DNA from: Limnobacter thiooxidans
GTDB lineage: Bacteria; Pseudomonadota; Gammaproteobacteria; Burkholderiales; Burkholderiaceae_B
DNA: 64,000 nucleotides
Assembly: GCF_036323495.1 (NCBI RefSeq)
Contig: NZ_AP028947.1
Span: 1,054,001-1,118,000, forward strand
Reading direction: 5' to 3'
This document shows positions 17,401 through 25,119 of this stretch, one piece after another. Within the stretch, counting starts at the first letter, position 1, and each line of letters opens with the position of its first letter. A program made the translations under genes and the position numbers. Below the pieces are notes generated by a model that had not been told where the DNA came from, did no database searches, and saw only the letters and a list, made by a program, of their open reading frames with translations.

Positions 17401-19418
17401 ACGCGCTGCCATTCAAAGTAAATGTTGTAGCCGCTTTTGAGGGTGCGTTGCACCAGCACATTGTCGGCGTTGTAGGCGTATTGCTCTTCGAAGCCGGCGG
17501 CATCCATGGCGCCTGTCAACTGGCCTTGTTCGTTGTACCGGTATTGCACCAGCACCAACTGGTTCACACCCAAGGGGCTGGCTTCCGCACCAGTTGAACC
17601 ATCAGCCGCCAGTTGGGCAATCTGCGACACAAGCCCGTGTGCGTTGTAGCCAATCACCCAAGTGCTTTGGCTGCTGTGGACATGCGTGGCCCGGCCTGCG
17701 GTGTATTCAATGCGCAGTGTGTTGCCAAACGCGTCTTCCATGCGAACCAGTGCGCATTTGCCCGGCTGCTTGCTGTGCAAGGAATCATCGCGCAGTTGTT
17801 CAAAAAACCAGCTTATCCCCAGGCCGTTGTTGGCTTGCAGGCGATAGGCGTGCTCCCCTGTGCGCACCAGTGTCACAAATTCACTGAGGTTGTTAGAGCG
17901 TTGTCCAATTGCGAGGGGTTTGAAATAAACCGCGCGGCCTTCGTCGTCGATGTAGTTCAGGCTGTCGGCGTTCACTTCAAGGTGCTGGCCCAAGGGGTGG
18001 GACCAACCTTTGCCAAGGCCCGTGTTGAACCCTTTTTCCGCAAGGCTGCTGCGGTAGGTGCGCTGCCAGTTCAGGCCGATGAGGCCGGGCAGGGTGCAGT
18101 CCACCAGTTGCAGCAATTCCTCGCCGTTGAACATGCTGATGGGCTCGCCCGCTGTTTCCGTGCAAGACACCTTGGTGCAACTGGCGCCTTGGGAATTGTT
18201 GTCTGCGGCCTTTGGCGTTGCGTTTTTATTTCCTACACCATTGCCTGCGCCACCAGCAGAACCAGATTTACCACCTCCACCTGCCGGCTTTGCTGCGGGG
18301 GCAGAGTCTACACTGCGCATTTTTGGGGCCTGGGCTTTGTCCATCGCTTTGGCAAAGCGGGCCAGGTGGCCAATCGCCTTCATGGTAAATGGGCCCACGT
18401 GGCTTGCCGCCCGGGCAGCCCCGCTACCAATACGGGCACCAACGCGTGCGGCTCCCACTGCCAGGCTTCCACCCATGGTGGCAATGGCCAGCAGTACCTC
18501 AATGCCGATGGTGAACACCACGGTGGAAGCATTGTGCAGCCTTCGAAGGTGCGGCACGCTTTCGCCGTAGCCGTCCAGAAACTCGAACAGGCCAGTGCGC
18601 AACAAACGGTCGGAACCGATTCGTTCAAGAAGTCGCAAGCCTTCCTTCACGGCTGCTGTCATTTCCTGCGCCGTGTTGTAAGCGGCCATGCCTGCGTCCA
18701 GCAACATGGTCTTGATCTGGCTGAAGTTGGACGCAATGATGGTTTCCACTCCATGGCAGCTTGCCTTGAATACGGTTTGATCAAACTCCACCGTGACCTT
18801 GATCAAATCCCACAAACCCTGAACAAAGCCCATGGCGGCGGCACCCGCCCCGCTGGCCACGGCCTTTCCTTCTTCCCACAATTCCTGTATTCGGTTCTTG
18901 ATTTTGAAATCCAGGTTCTGGGTGTCGTGTTCGCGCCAGCGGGCCAGCAAAATACTGGCCATTTCTACCAGGGCTTTGCCCCGCTCATGTTCTGGGCTGC
19001 CTACAGCGTGCTGTACCAGCTTGGTCTGGCTGCTCCAGTAAATGCTTTCGGGGTCAAGCAGGTCTTTCTGCGGATTCGCCGAAAGCGGAATCTTGACTAC
19101 CAGCACATCGCCCGTGAATGCGGCCGTGCGCTGGCGTTCAGTTCGGCCCACTGTCCAGCCGTCTTCATACAAATCGCCTTGGATCAGCCCAAAGTGGGTC
19201 AACACTTTGCAATCCACGGTGTCGCCTGTGCGTGTGCGCGGGAACCCGTGTAACAGCAGTTCATCAAGTTCTGTGTCGTTAACCGATTCCCGGTGCAAAA
19301 TCAGCCAAGGGGACAGCTCGGTCCGCTTGTCAAAAAATGCCCAATAGTTGCCGCGAAAGCGAAGGCCAAGTCCAGGTTTGACTGACTGACCAAATACGGG
19401 AATGTGGGCGAAATCCAT
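14436..19418 (-). CDS. Rhs-family polymorphic toxin
   Basis: A 1660-residue protein. Residues 1-420 are a helical N-terminal region with a hydrophobic stretch near 300-325. No PAAR motif is seen, which is unusual for a type VI-delivered Rhs. From about 423 ('GEPISMFNGEELL') comes a DUF6531-like start and then many YD/RHS repeats. The core ends with 'RYYDPNCGQFTTQDPIG', then 18 residues and 'DPWG' (about 1498-1523), the DPxG-x18-DPxG autoproteolysis motif. The last 136 residues (14439-14846) are the variable toxin tip, with 'FWSGLGRDG', 'GGVTLETTIEG' and 'GNIWETYEFPAL'; I cannot assign its activity. No VgrG or chaperone gene is adjacent. Confidence 0.9.
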   Translation of the reverse strand: MDFAHIPVFGQSVKPGLGLRFRGNYWAFFDKRTELSPWLILHRESVNDTELDELLLHGFPRTRTGDTVDCKVLTHFGLIQGDLYEDGWTVGRTERQRTAAFTGDVLVVKIPLSANPQKDLLDPESIYWSSQTKLVQHAVGSPEHERGKALVEMASILLARWREHDTQNLDFKIKNRIQELWEEGKAVASGAGAAAMGFVQGLWDLIKVTVEFDQTVFKASCHGVETIIASNFSQIKTMLLDAGMAAYNTAQEMTAAVKEGLRLLERIGSDRLLRTGLFEFLDGYGESVPHLRRLHNASTVVFTIGIEVLLAIATMGGSLAVGAARVGARIGSGAARAASHVGPFTMKAIGHLARFAKAMDKAQAPKMRSVDSAPAAKPAGGGGKSGSAGGAGNGVGNKNATPKAADNNSQGASCTKVSCTETAGEPISMFNGEELLQLVDCTLPGLIGLNWQRTYRSSLAEKGFNTGLGKGWSHPLGQHLEVNADSLNYIDDEGRAVYFKPLAIGQRSNNLSEFVTLVRTGEHAYRLQANNGLGISWFFEQLRDDSLHSKQPGKCALVRMEDAFGNTLRIEYTAGRATHVHSSQSTWVIGYNAHGLVSQIAQLAADGSTGAEASPLGVNQLVLVQYRYNEQGQLTGAMDAAGFEEQYAYNADNVLVQRTLKSGYNIYFEWQRVAADGTAWPNARCVRQWGDPVDGQPTYHYRFEWNVNGCANHSASIDSRGARTDYQFNEQGQPTWVRGPEGGTTRTRYNSNGQVLERIDPQGFGEQFQYNSKGHLVAYTNKLGQLHQFELNAQGQVLKHIAPANPDGKQAVRTNTYTPEGLLATHTDATGATTRYRYNSLGLLCETISPLGQSSRILYNAQGQVQAQTNALGQSNTVQFDNWGRLASVTNPLGRTAWYAYDLMGRCTRASNQEGLTTQYSYGPLGQLESITDPTGRSTVYEYADRLSQPTARIDPMGNRLRYRYDSERNLIELQNENGQSCHFDYDLAERLIKESGFDGRVQTYHYNAACHLLEKQEWGVLHGQLGGGQQSTLLDLDQIPAQPVAYTRYKRDAHGKLLTATHSDGDEAHFEYNSQGQLIQAFNAHRQLAWEVDLEGRVLAEIQDQHRIEHQYNLGGWLKLTHWQAMGAGAPEGTLAYQYNALGLVSEINLNGTLLAQFERDTLGRELMRKLSNQVHTQSLYDPQGRLVGQVNRREFSPSSSVEKNTISRRRYCYNPRNQLVRIDDQGHGTHLYHYDVLDRLRTVEGSTPEAFLFDPASNLLETLDGQEATDALASKALPEPTSPNAHRPQQAPGNRLKRQGNRRFNYDARGNRIEEVIERGPRQGQVTRYRYNAQNQLVEVNVGGVITRYAYDALGRRISKNSEHGSTTFYWNGDVLLGEVNRGSSAASAATGHSTTPSRTYLYEPFSFKPLALVQGAQVYHYHTDHIGTPREITNAQAEVVWASTFKTYGALALAHVNEVENPLRFQGQYYDCETGLHYNRHRYYDPNCGQFTTQDPIGLLGGMNAYQYAPNPVTWVDPWGLSCKEGDNAPLISRTDFITEKDKAFFWSGLGRDGAIKAQEIARERGGVTLETTIEGRNIRMPAWDASDPAKVKAWQDASKYYAEGASGKVHAILGDNLRPGNIWETYEFPALKNNPKVTEIIRVSPANGAEEILFKR

Positions 19419-19560
19419 GGCGGCGAACAGGCTTGAGGTAATTGCAGGACCCGTGAACCTACTGGCATATCGCAGTGTTAGGCAATCTGCTCACTTGGCC
19501 TGATTACACCCGGGGTGGTGGGATAGACTGTAAATCTTTGAAACAAAGAGTCCGTGGTTG

Positions 19561-20928
19561 ATGACCGAAGCCGCCCCACATTCCGAACCCCCCCGCCTTG
19601 ACCCCCAACCCATTACCCTGATGCAAGCGTTCTGGTTTTGGTTGAAGCTGGGCTTTATCAGCTTTGGTGGCCCTGCCGGGCAAATTGCGATCATGCACGA
19701 GGAGTTGGTGGAACGCCGCCGCTGGATTTCTGAAAAACGTTTTCTGCACGCCCTGAACTACTGCATGCTGCTGCCGGGGCCTGAAGCCCAGCAGTTGGCT
19801 ACCTATTTGGGCTGGTTGATGCACCGCACATGGGGTGGGGTGTTGGCAGGTGTGTTGTTTGTGCTGCCCTCGCTGTTTATCTTGGTTGCGCTGTCCTGGG
19901 TGTACCTGGCATTTGGCGATGTCCCCTTGGTGGCCGGCGTTTTCTACGGCATCAAACCTGCCGTGGCCGCCATTGTGTTGCATGCTGCCCATCGCATTGG
20001 GTCACGGGCCTTGAAGAACAACTGGATGTGGTGCATCGCTGCAGCTTCGTTTGTGGCTATTTTTGCGATGAACGTACCTTTCCCCCTGATTGTGCTGGTA
20101 GCAGCGATTATCGGGTTTCTCGGTGGGCGCTATTTCCCTGAGAAATTCAATGGCAGCGCTGCCCACGCAGCGGGGCAGAAAAATTACGGGCCTGCCTTGA
20201 TCGATGACCACACCCCCACGCCTGAACATGCACGCTTCAGCAAAAAGCGTTTGGCCTGTGTGGTTTTAACCGGTGTGTTGTTGTGGGTGGTGCCCATGGG
20301 TTTGCTCACCCTGACTTTGGGTTGGGCCAACACGTTTACGCAAATGAGCTGGTTTTTTACCAAGGCGGCTTTGCTGACTTTTGGTGGGGCCTATGCCGTG
20401 TTGCCATATGTGTATCAGGGGGCGGTGGGGCATTATGGCTGGTTGACACCAACCCAAATGATTGATGGCCTGGCGCTGGGTGAAACCACGCCTGGGCCGC
20501 TGATCATGGTGGTGGCCTTTGTTGGTTTTGTGGGGGCCTATGTACAGGCGGCATTCGGACCTGAAAACGCTTTCGTAGCCGGTGCGCTTGCTGCGGCACT
20601 CGTGACCTGGTTTACCTTTTTGCCTTCGTTTGTTTTTATTCTTGCTGGCGGGCCTTTGGTTGAAAGCACACATGGCGATTTGAAATTCACCGCACCCTTG
20701 TTGGCCATTACTGCGGCTGTGGTGGGTGTGGTTGTGAATCTGGCCATTTTCTTTGCCTACCATGTGTGGTTACCACAAGGGTTGAACGGTCAGCCTGACT
20801 GGCTTTCCGTATTGATTTCAACGGGTGCCGTTGTGGCCTTGTTTTACTTCAAGCGAACGGTGCTGGAGGTTTTGGGGGGCAGCGCCCTGATTGGTGTGGG
20901 TCTGGTTTTCTGGGGGGGTCTCAGCTAA
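19561..20928 (+). CDS. chrA: Chromate transporter ChrA (two-domain, long-chain type)
   Basis: A 455-residue inner-membrane protein made of two homologous halves. The first has 'LGFISFGGPAGQIAIMHEEL' and the second 'TKAALLTFGGAYAVLPYVYQ', with 'GLALGETTPGPLIMV' downstream, all typical of the CHR family. ChrA exports chromate with proton exchange and gives chromate resistance. I start at ATG 19561; a TTG lies just upstream. Its 3' end overlaps a convergent gene by 111 bases. A ChrR/YieF-like FMN reductase lies about 1 kb downstream, which may be a functional pairing. Confidence 0.92.
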   Translation: MTEAAPHSEPPRLDPQPITLMQAFWFWLKLGFISFGGPAGQIAIMHEELVERRRWISEKRFLHALNYCMLLPGPEAQQLATYLGWLMHRTWGGVLAGVLFVLPSLFILVALSWVYLAFGDVPLVAGVFYGIKPAVAAIVLHAAHRIGSRALKNNWMWCIAAASFVAIFAMNVPFPLIVLVAAIIGFLGGRYFPEKFNGSAAHAAGQKNYGPALIDDHTPTPEHARFSKKRLACVVLTGVLLWVVPMGLLTLTLGWANTFTQMSWFFTKAALLTFGGAYAVLPYVYQGAVGHYGWLTPTQMIDGLALGETTPGPLIMVVAFVGFVGAYVQAAFGPENAFVAGALAAALVTWFTFLPSFVFILAGGPLVESTHGDLKFTAPLLAITAAVVGVVVNLAIFFAYHVWLPQGLNGQPDWLSVLISTGAVVALFYFKRTVLEVLGGSALIGVGLVFWGGLS

Positions 20929-21363
20929 TTTGACCCGAATTGGAGGTAGGGGTGCGCTGCGAGCCTGGCAATCTGATTTGTTCAGCCTTTGCTGCCCCAC
21001 TGTCACAGTTTGGTGTTCCCCAAGGTTTTCAGCCAAGGCTTGCCATAGAAATGTTTTTTTCGGACTTAAGTTGGCAGCGGCTTGCAGGTAATCGAGCTTG
21101 GTGAGTGACTCGCCATTGGGTGTCGGCACAAATGAATCGGGTGGCGTTTGTTCGGCAATTTCATAGCAACTCATCGACACTTGGTGCGCACTGCTTCCCA
21201 AAGGTTTCAGCCCCGCTTGTTCGGCTTGAAGTGAAAAGGCCAGCGACTGTGCCACGGTTTTTGGCAAGCTTTCGAATTGTTTGACGCTGACCCCGTTTGA
21301 TTCGGGTATCTTGCCTTTCATTTCTGCCAGTTGTTGGGTGAGTAGTGACTTCACTGCTTGCAT
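20818..21363 (-). CDS. Hypothetical protein overlapping chrA tail to tail
   Basis: A 181-residue frame with a strong AGAGGA ribosome site 5-6 bases before its ATG, which supports translation. The first 125 residues look like an ordinary soluble protein; the last ~37 lie opposite chrA codons and are basic and low in complexity. I do not recognise the family. It is alone on its strand, divergent from the thioesterase gene at 21448. The overlap means either the C-terminus is dispensable or transcription from the two genes interferes. Confidence 0.6.
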   Translation of the reverse strand: MQAVKSLLTQQLAEMKGKIPESNGVSVKQFESLPKTVAQSLAFSLQAEQAGLKPLGSSAHQVSMSCYEIAEQTPPDSFVPTPNGESLTKLDYLQAAANLSPKKTFLWQALAENLGEHQTVTVGQQRLNKSDCQARSAPLPPIRVKLAETPPENQTHTNQGAAPQNLQHRSLEVKQGHNGTR

Positions 21364-21447
21364 AATGTCCTCTAGAAAAATAAAAAAAGAAAAGCTTTTT
21401 TAGTAACGAAAAACAACAGAACAGTTCCAATAGAACGGAGGCAGTCG

Positions 21448-21858
21448 GTGGTCACGAAAGATCTGATGAATGAATTCATCAACACGCAATTTCCCCAAAG
21501 CAAAATCACGGTTGAACACGTCGATGGCGAATCGGCCACCATTCGCCACAAGATTACTGACGCGGAGCTACGGCCAGGCGGAACCGTGGCAGGGCCGGTC
21601 ATGTTCCTGGTGGCCGACTGTGCGCTGTACGTCGGTATACTTGGACGGATCGGCATTGTGCCCCTGGCCGTGACTACCAACATGAACATCAACTTTTTGA
21701 GAAAGCCTTCTGCGGACCGCGACATCATCGGGGTGTGCAAGTTGATCAAGGTGGGTAAAACTTTGGCCATTGGTGAAGTCAGCGTGTATTCCGAGGGCTT
21801 GGCCGATCCGGTTGCTCACGCCGTAGGTACTTACGCCATTCCCCCCAAGAAAGATTAA
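21448..21858 (+). CDS. PaaI-type hotdog thioesterase
   Basis: A 136-residue hotdog-fold protein: 'RPGGTVAGPVMFLVADCALY' is the central helix region with a catalytic Asp, and 'NINFLRKPSADRDIIG' is the following strand pair. The start is GTG at 21448, with GGAGG six bases upstream. Such enzymes hydrolyse acyl-CoA or aryl-CoA thioesters in the cytoplasm. It is followed 12 bases later by the FMN reductase gene, so the two are probably co-transcribed. The substrate is unknown. Confidence 0.8.
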   Translation: MVTKDLMNEFINTQFPQSKITVEHVDGESATIRHKITDAELRPGGTVAGPVMFLVADCALYVGILGRIGIVPLAVTTNMNINFLRKPSADRDIIGVCKLIKVGKTLAIGEVSVYSEGLADPVAHAVGTYAIPPKKD

Positions 21859-21870
21859 GAGGAGTTCACC

Positions 21871-22428
21871 ATGAGCAAAATCATTCGCGTGCTGGGTATT
21901 TCAGGCAGTCTGCGCGCCAAGTCGTGCAACACCGGTTTGTTGCGTGCGGCAGCCAGCCAATTGCCGGAAGGCATGGAATTTGAATTTGCCGATGTCAGCC
22001 AGATTCCTTTTTACAATGCGGACCTGCAAGAAAAGCCGGTAGCAGTGGAAACGTTTTTCAAGCAATTAGAGCAGGCTGATGCCTTGTTGCTGGCTTGCCC
22101 GGAATACAACTATTCCATTGCGCCGGTATTGAAAAACGCCATTGACTGGGCCTCGCGTTACCCGGACAACAAATTGCTGGGTGGCAAGGCGGTTGCACTG
22201 TGTGGGGCGGGTGGTGGCATGGGCACTTCCAGGGCGCAATATCATTTGCGGCAAGTGTGCGTGTATGTTGATTTGCACCCCTTGAATAAACCCGAGGTGT
22301 TTGCGAATGCTTTTGCGGGTGGTTTCGATACCGATGGCAATGTGACGGATGACAAAATCAAATCCAACCTGGCTGCGCAGTTGCAGGCTTTGCAGGCCTG
22401 GGCGCTTCGTCTGAGGGTACCCAGTTAA
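21871..22428 (+). CDS. NADPH-dependent FMN reductase, ChrR/YieF-like
   Basis: A 185-residue flavodoxin-fold enzyme with the FMN-binding 'ISGSLRAKSCNTGLL' near the N-terminus and the family motif 'CPEYNYSIAPVLKNAIDW'. The ribosome site is strong (GAGGAG). ChrR/YieF proteins reduce quinones, flavins and chromate with NAD(P)H and give protection from oxidative stress. Its position about 1 kb from chrA suggests chromate handling: export by ChrA, and reduction here. The pairing is inference, since many members act mainly as quinone reductases. Confidence 0.82.
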   Translation: MSKIIRVLGISGSLRAKSCNTGLLRAAASQLPEGMEFEFADVSQIPFYNADLQEKPVAVETFFKQLEQADALLLACPEYNYSIAPVLKNAIDWASRYPDNKLLGGKAVALCGAGGGMGTSRAQYHLRQVCVYVDLHPLNKPEVFANAFAGGFDTDGNVTDDKIKSNLAAQLQALQAWALRLRVPS

Positions 22429-22447
22429 ATTTTTTTGGTATAGACCC

Positions 22448-22474
22448 TAAAGAATCGATTTTTCCAAGCGTTAA
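22448..22474 (+). promoter_or_regulatory. Sigma28 (FliA)-type flagellin promoter
   Basis: TAAA (22448-22451) is followed after 15 bases by AGCGTTAA (22467-22474). The consensus is TAAA, 15 bases, GCCGATAA; here the CGTTAA part agrees at 5 of 6 positions. The element lies about 70 bases before the flagellin start, as expected for a class 3 flagellar promoter. Confidence 0.6.
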
Positions 22475-22542
22475 TGAATCATGAGGCAGCACACACAGTG
22501 ATGCAGCCCGATGAACTCAACTGAATTGCTTGGAGAAATATC

Positions 22543-23406
22543 ATGCTAGGAATCAATACCAACGTTGCATCGCTGACCGCCCAGAAGAACCTGTCAGGTT
22601 CAGGCATCGGTTTGAACAACTCAATCGCCCGCCTGTCTTCTGGCCTTCGTGTCAACAGCGCCAAGGACGACGCAGCAGGCCTGGCAATCGCCGAGCGCAT
22701 GCAAGCACAGATCAGGGGCTTTGATGTGGCGGGCCGCAATGCCAACGACGGTATCTCTCTTCTCCAGGTCGCTGACGGCGCCATGGGCAAGATGACAGAC
22801 AACCTGCAGCGCATGCGTGAATTGGCTGTTCAAGCCAAGAACGGCACCCTGAACGACACCGACCGCGTGAACCTGAACCGTGAATACACGGAGCTGGCCA
22901 ACGAAGTGGACCGCATCACCACAGGCAGCACCTTCAACGGCAACAACCTGTTTGATGCAGCCAACCAGACACTGAGCTTCCAGGTGGGCACGGGCAACGC
23001 CACCACCGACACACTTGAATTGAATTTGACCGACGACGGCTTGAGCACAGGCAACGACCTGACTACCATCCTGACCAACGGCGCAGCCGATATTCAAACC
23101 AACCTCGGTGCCATCACCGACGTGGCCAACGCCACCACGGCGATTGACACACTGGACGCCTCGATTGATGCCATCACGGGCATTCGGGCTGTGGTGGGCG
23201 CGGGCCAAAGCCGCCTTGAACAGGTGGCTTCCTTTGCCGACACCTCCAGCACCAACCTGCAGGCCGCACGCGGACGCATCATGGATGCAGACTTCGCCAA
23301 GGAAACAGCGAACCTGACCCGTTCACAGATTTTGCAGCAGGCTGGTACCGCCATGCTGGCCCAGGCCAACCAGTTGCCCAACAACGTGCTGAGCTTGTTG
23401 CAGTAA
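22543..23406 (+). CDS. fliC: Flagellin
   Basis: A 287-residue flagellin with the conserved N-terminal domain ('MLGINTNVASLTAQKNLSGS', 'SIARLSSGLRVNSAKDDAAG') and C-terminal domain ('LTRSQILQQAGTAMLAQANQ', ending 'NNVLSLLQ'). The variable middle part is short, so the filament subunit is compact, lacking large surface domains. It is exported by the flagellar type III system and polymerises into the filament. It has its own sigma28-like promoter and a terminator, and no other flagellar gene adjoins it here. Confidence 0.95.
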   Translation: MLGINTNVASLTAQKNLSGSGIGLNNSIARLSSGLRVNSAKDDAAGLAIAERMQAQIRGFDVAGRNANDGISLLQVADGAMGKMTDNLQRMRELAVQAKNGTLNDTDRVNLNREYTELANEVDRITTGSTFNGNNLFDAANQTLSFQVGTGNATTDTLELNLTDDGLSTGNDLTTILTNGAADIQTNLGAITDVANATTAIDTLDASIDAITGIRAVVGAGQSRLEQVASFADTSSTNLQAARGRIMDADFAKETANLTRSQILQQAGTAMLAQANQLPNNVLSLLQ

Positions 23407-23460
23407 CACCGTATTGACCAAGCACTGGCTGATCTGACTAGCATTGGGTCAGCTGGTTTC

Positions 23461-23507
23461 GGCAGGGGACCACCCCGAATTCGGACAATTTGTCCTCTGC
23501 CTTTTTT
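23461..23507 (+). terminator. Rho-independent terminator of flagellin gene
   Basis: GGCAGGGGAC (23461-23470) pairs with GTCCTCTGCC (23492-23501), with one mismatch in ten, and six T follow. It lies 55 bases after the flagellin stop. Confidence 0.85.
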
Positions 23508-23570
23508 ATACCCTCCGTTTTGCTGTTGCTGGTGTTACCACCAATAACCTGTCTCGTCTTTTCCCCGTAC

Positions 23571-23605
23571 ACTGCATTCGTTCCGTAAAAAATGCAGTCG
23601 AATGC
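23571..23605 (+). promoter_or_regulatory. Nested inverted repeats at the tupB start
   Basis: ACTGCATT (23571-23578) pairs with AATGCAGT (23591-23598), and overlapping it GCATTCG (23574-23580) pairs with CGAATGC (23599-23605). The second repeat runs across the ATG of tupB at 23602. The two pairings exclude each other, so they could form alternative leader hairpins or a protein binding site. No function is proven. Confidence 0.45.
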
Positions 23606-24309
23606 AAGATTTCTCACAAGCCTTTGTTCAAGCGTTTTCCCTGATCGGGCAAGCGGACCCCGTATTGATCGACATTATTGCCTTGTCGCTTCAGGTAACA
23701 CTTACGGCCGTAGTCATGGCCTGTGTGCTGGGTTTCCCAATTGGTGCCGCGCTCGCTGTGGGGCGCTTTCCGGGTCGGATGCTGTTGGTGGTGTTTCTGA
23801 ATTCCTTGATGGGCTTGCCCCCGGTGGTGGTGGGCTTGGTGATCTACCTGTTTTTGTCTGCAGCTGGCCCATTGGGTTTTCTGCAACTGCTTTACACCCC
23901 AACCGCCATGGTGATTGCACAGGTGGTGTTGGTGACGCCGATCGTGGCTGCATTGGCCCGGCAGGTGATTGAAGACCTGTACGGCGAATACGATGAAATG
24001 TTGCGGGCCATGAATGCCAGCCGCGTTCAAACCATCTGGACCTTGATTGTGGACGCACGCTATTCCCTGCTTACCAGCGCACTGGCAGGCTTGGGGCGGG
24101 CATTGGCCGAAGTGGGTGCAGTCATCATTGTGGGCGGCAACATTGCCAATGTGACCCGTGTCATGACCACCACCATTGCGCTTGAAACGTCGAAAGGTCA
24201 GCTGGCGCTGGCACTGGGTTTGGGCATTATTCTCATTGTGTTGTCCATCCTGATCAATGCCGCCTTGTTTTTGCTGAAAAACAGCGCTCAGAAGAGGGCG
24301 TATGCGTGA
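23602..24309 (+). CDS. tupB: Tungstate ABC transporter permease TupB
   Basis: A 235-residue inner-membrane permease with about five to six helices and the ABC coupling region 'ALARQVIEDLYGEYDEMLRA' followed by 'GLGRALAEVGAVIIVGGNI', as in TupB/ModB-type permeases. It is the first gene of tupBCA and overlaps tupC by 8 bases. TupABC imports tungstate with very high affinity, for tungsten enzymes or as a molybdate-like oxyanion. Nested inverted repeats cover its start codon, with only a weak ribosome site visible, so translation may be controlled. Confidence 0.9.
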   Translation: MQDFSQAFVQAFSLIGQADPVLIDIIALSLQVTLTAVVMACVLGFPIGAALAVGRFPGRMLLVVFLNSLMGLPPVVVGLVIYLFLSAAGPLGFLQLLYTPTAMVIAQVVLVTPIVAALARQVIEDLYGEYDEMLRAMNASRVQTIWTLIVDARYSLLTSALAGLGRALAEVGAVIIVGGNIANVTRVMTTTIALETSKGQLALALGLGIILIVLSILINAALFLLKNSAQKRAYA

Positions 24310-25090
24310 AGTGACCTCTCCGATGCACAATTCGATTAACAGCGACCGTGCCTTGCTTGCGCCCGGTAAATCATTTTCTGAACACCTGCCCATCCGCTTT
24401 GAAGGTATTCACCTGGCGTTTGCCAAACGCGCCATTTACAGCAATTTGAATCTGGAGATTGGCGCGCAAGGCATCACCGCCATCATGGGGCCCAATGGTG
24501 CTGGCAAAAGCCTGATTTTGCGGCTACTCGCTGGCTTGATTCAGCCTGACCAAGGGCGCGTACTTTACAACAACAAGCCTGGTTTGCTTGCGGGCCAAAT
24601 CGGCTTTGTGTTTCAGCGCCCGGTGTTGTTGCGCCGCAGTGTGCAAGACAACCTGTTACACGCCTTGGCCATTGCGGGGCTAGAGCGGGGCCAGCGACTT
24701 GCTCGCGCGCAAGCCCTGCTTGAACTGGGCGGCATGGAACACCTGTCCAAATCCCCGGCCCGCAAACTTTCTGGCGGTGAACAGCAACGCCTGACCTTGT
24801 TGCGCGCCTTGGCGGCCAAGCCCGGCTTGTTGGTGCTGGATGAACCCAGCGCAAGCCTTGATCCACAGGCCACGGCCTTGATTGAAAACATTGTGCGGCG
24901 TGCCAGCCAGTGTGGCGTGAAAGTGTTGCTGGTGACGCATGACCAGGGGCAGGCAGCCCGCCTTTCAGACGAAGTGATGTTTGTGCACAAAGGCCAGGCG
25001 CATGCCGTCCAGGCCACCAATTCCTTTTTGAACCAGCCGGCCAGTCGGGAAGCGAAAGCTTACCTGGCCGGTGAGTTATTGATTGACTGA
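24302..25090 (+). CDS. tupC: Tungstate ABC transporter ATPase TupC
   Basis: A 262-residue ABC ATPase with Walker A 'GPNGAGKS', signature 'LSGGEQQR', Walker B 'LLVLDEPSASLD' and the switch His in 'LLVTHDQG'. It starts inside tupB (8-base overlap) with AGAGGG upstream, indicating translational coupling. It powers tungstate uptake through TupB with TupA as the periplasmic receptor. An N-terminal extension of about 30 residues precedes the usual ABC start and has no recognised role. Confidence 0.9.
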   Translation: MREVTSPMHNSINSDRALLAPGKSFSEHLPIRFEGIHLAFAKRAIYSNLNLEIGAQGITAIMGPNGAGKSLILRLLAGLIQPDQGRVLYNNKPGLLAGQIGFVFQRPVLLRRSVQDNLLHALAIAGLERGQRLARAQALLELGGMEHLSKSPARKLSGGEQQRLTLLRALAAKPGLLVLDEPSASLDPQATALIENIVRRASQCGVKVLLVTHDQGQAARLSDEVMFVHKGQAHAVQATNSFLNQPASREAKAYLAGELLID

Positions 25091-25119
25091 TTTTTTTGCT
25101 GAAGCAAACGGAGACACAC

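Noticed and set aside
17613..19253. A 546-codon open frame antisense to the Rhs gene
   Set aside because: It lies wholly opposite the Rhs coding sequence, has no ribosome site or recognisable domain, and its Cys/His/Gly-rich composition is that expected from the complement of GC-rich codons.
22621..23208. A 195-codon open frame antisense to flagellin
   Set aside because: It mirrors the conserved flagellin sequence and has no features of its own.
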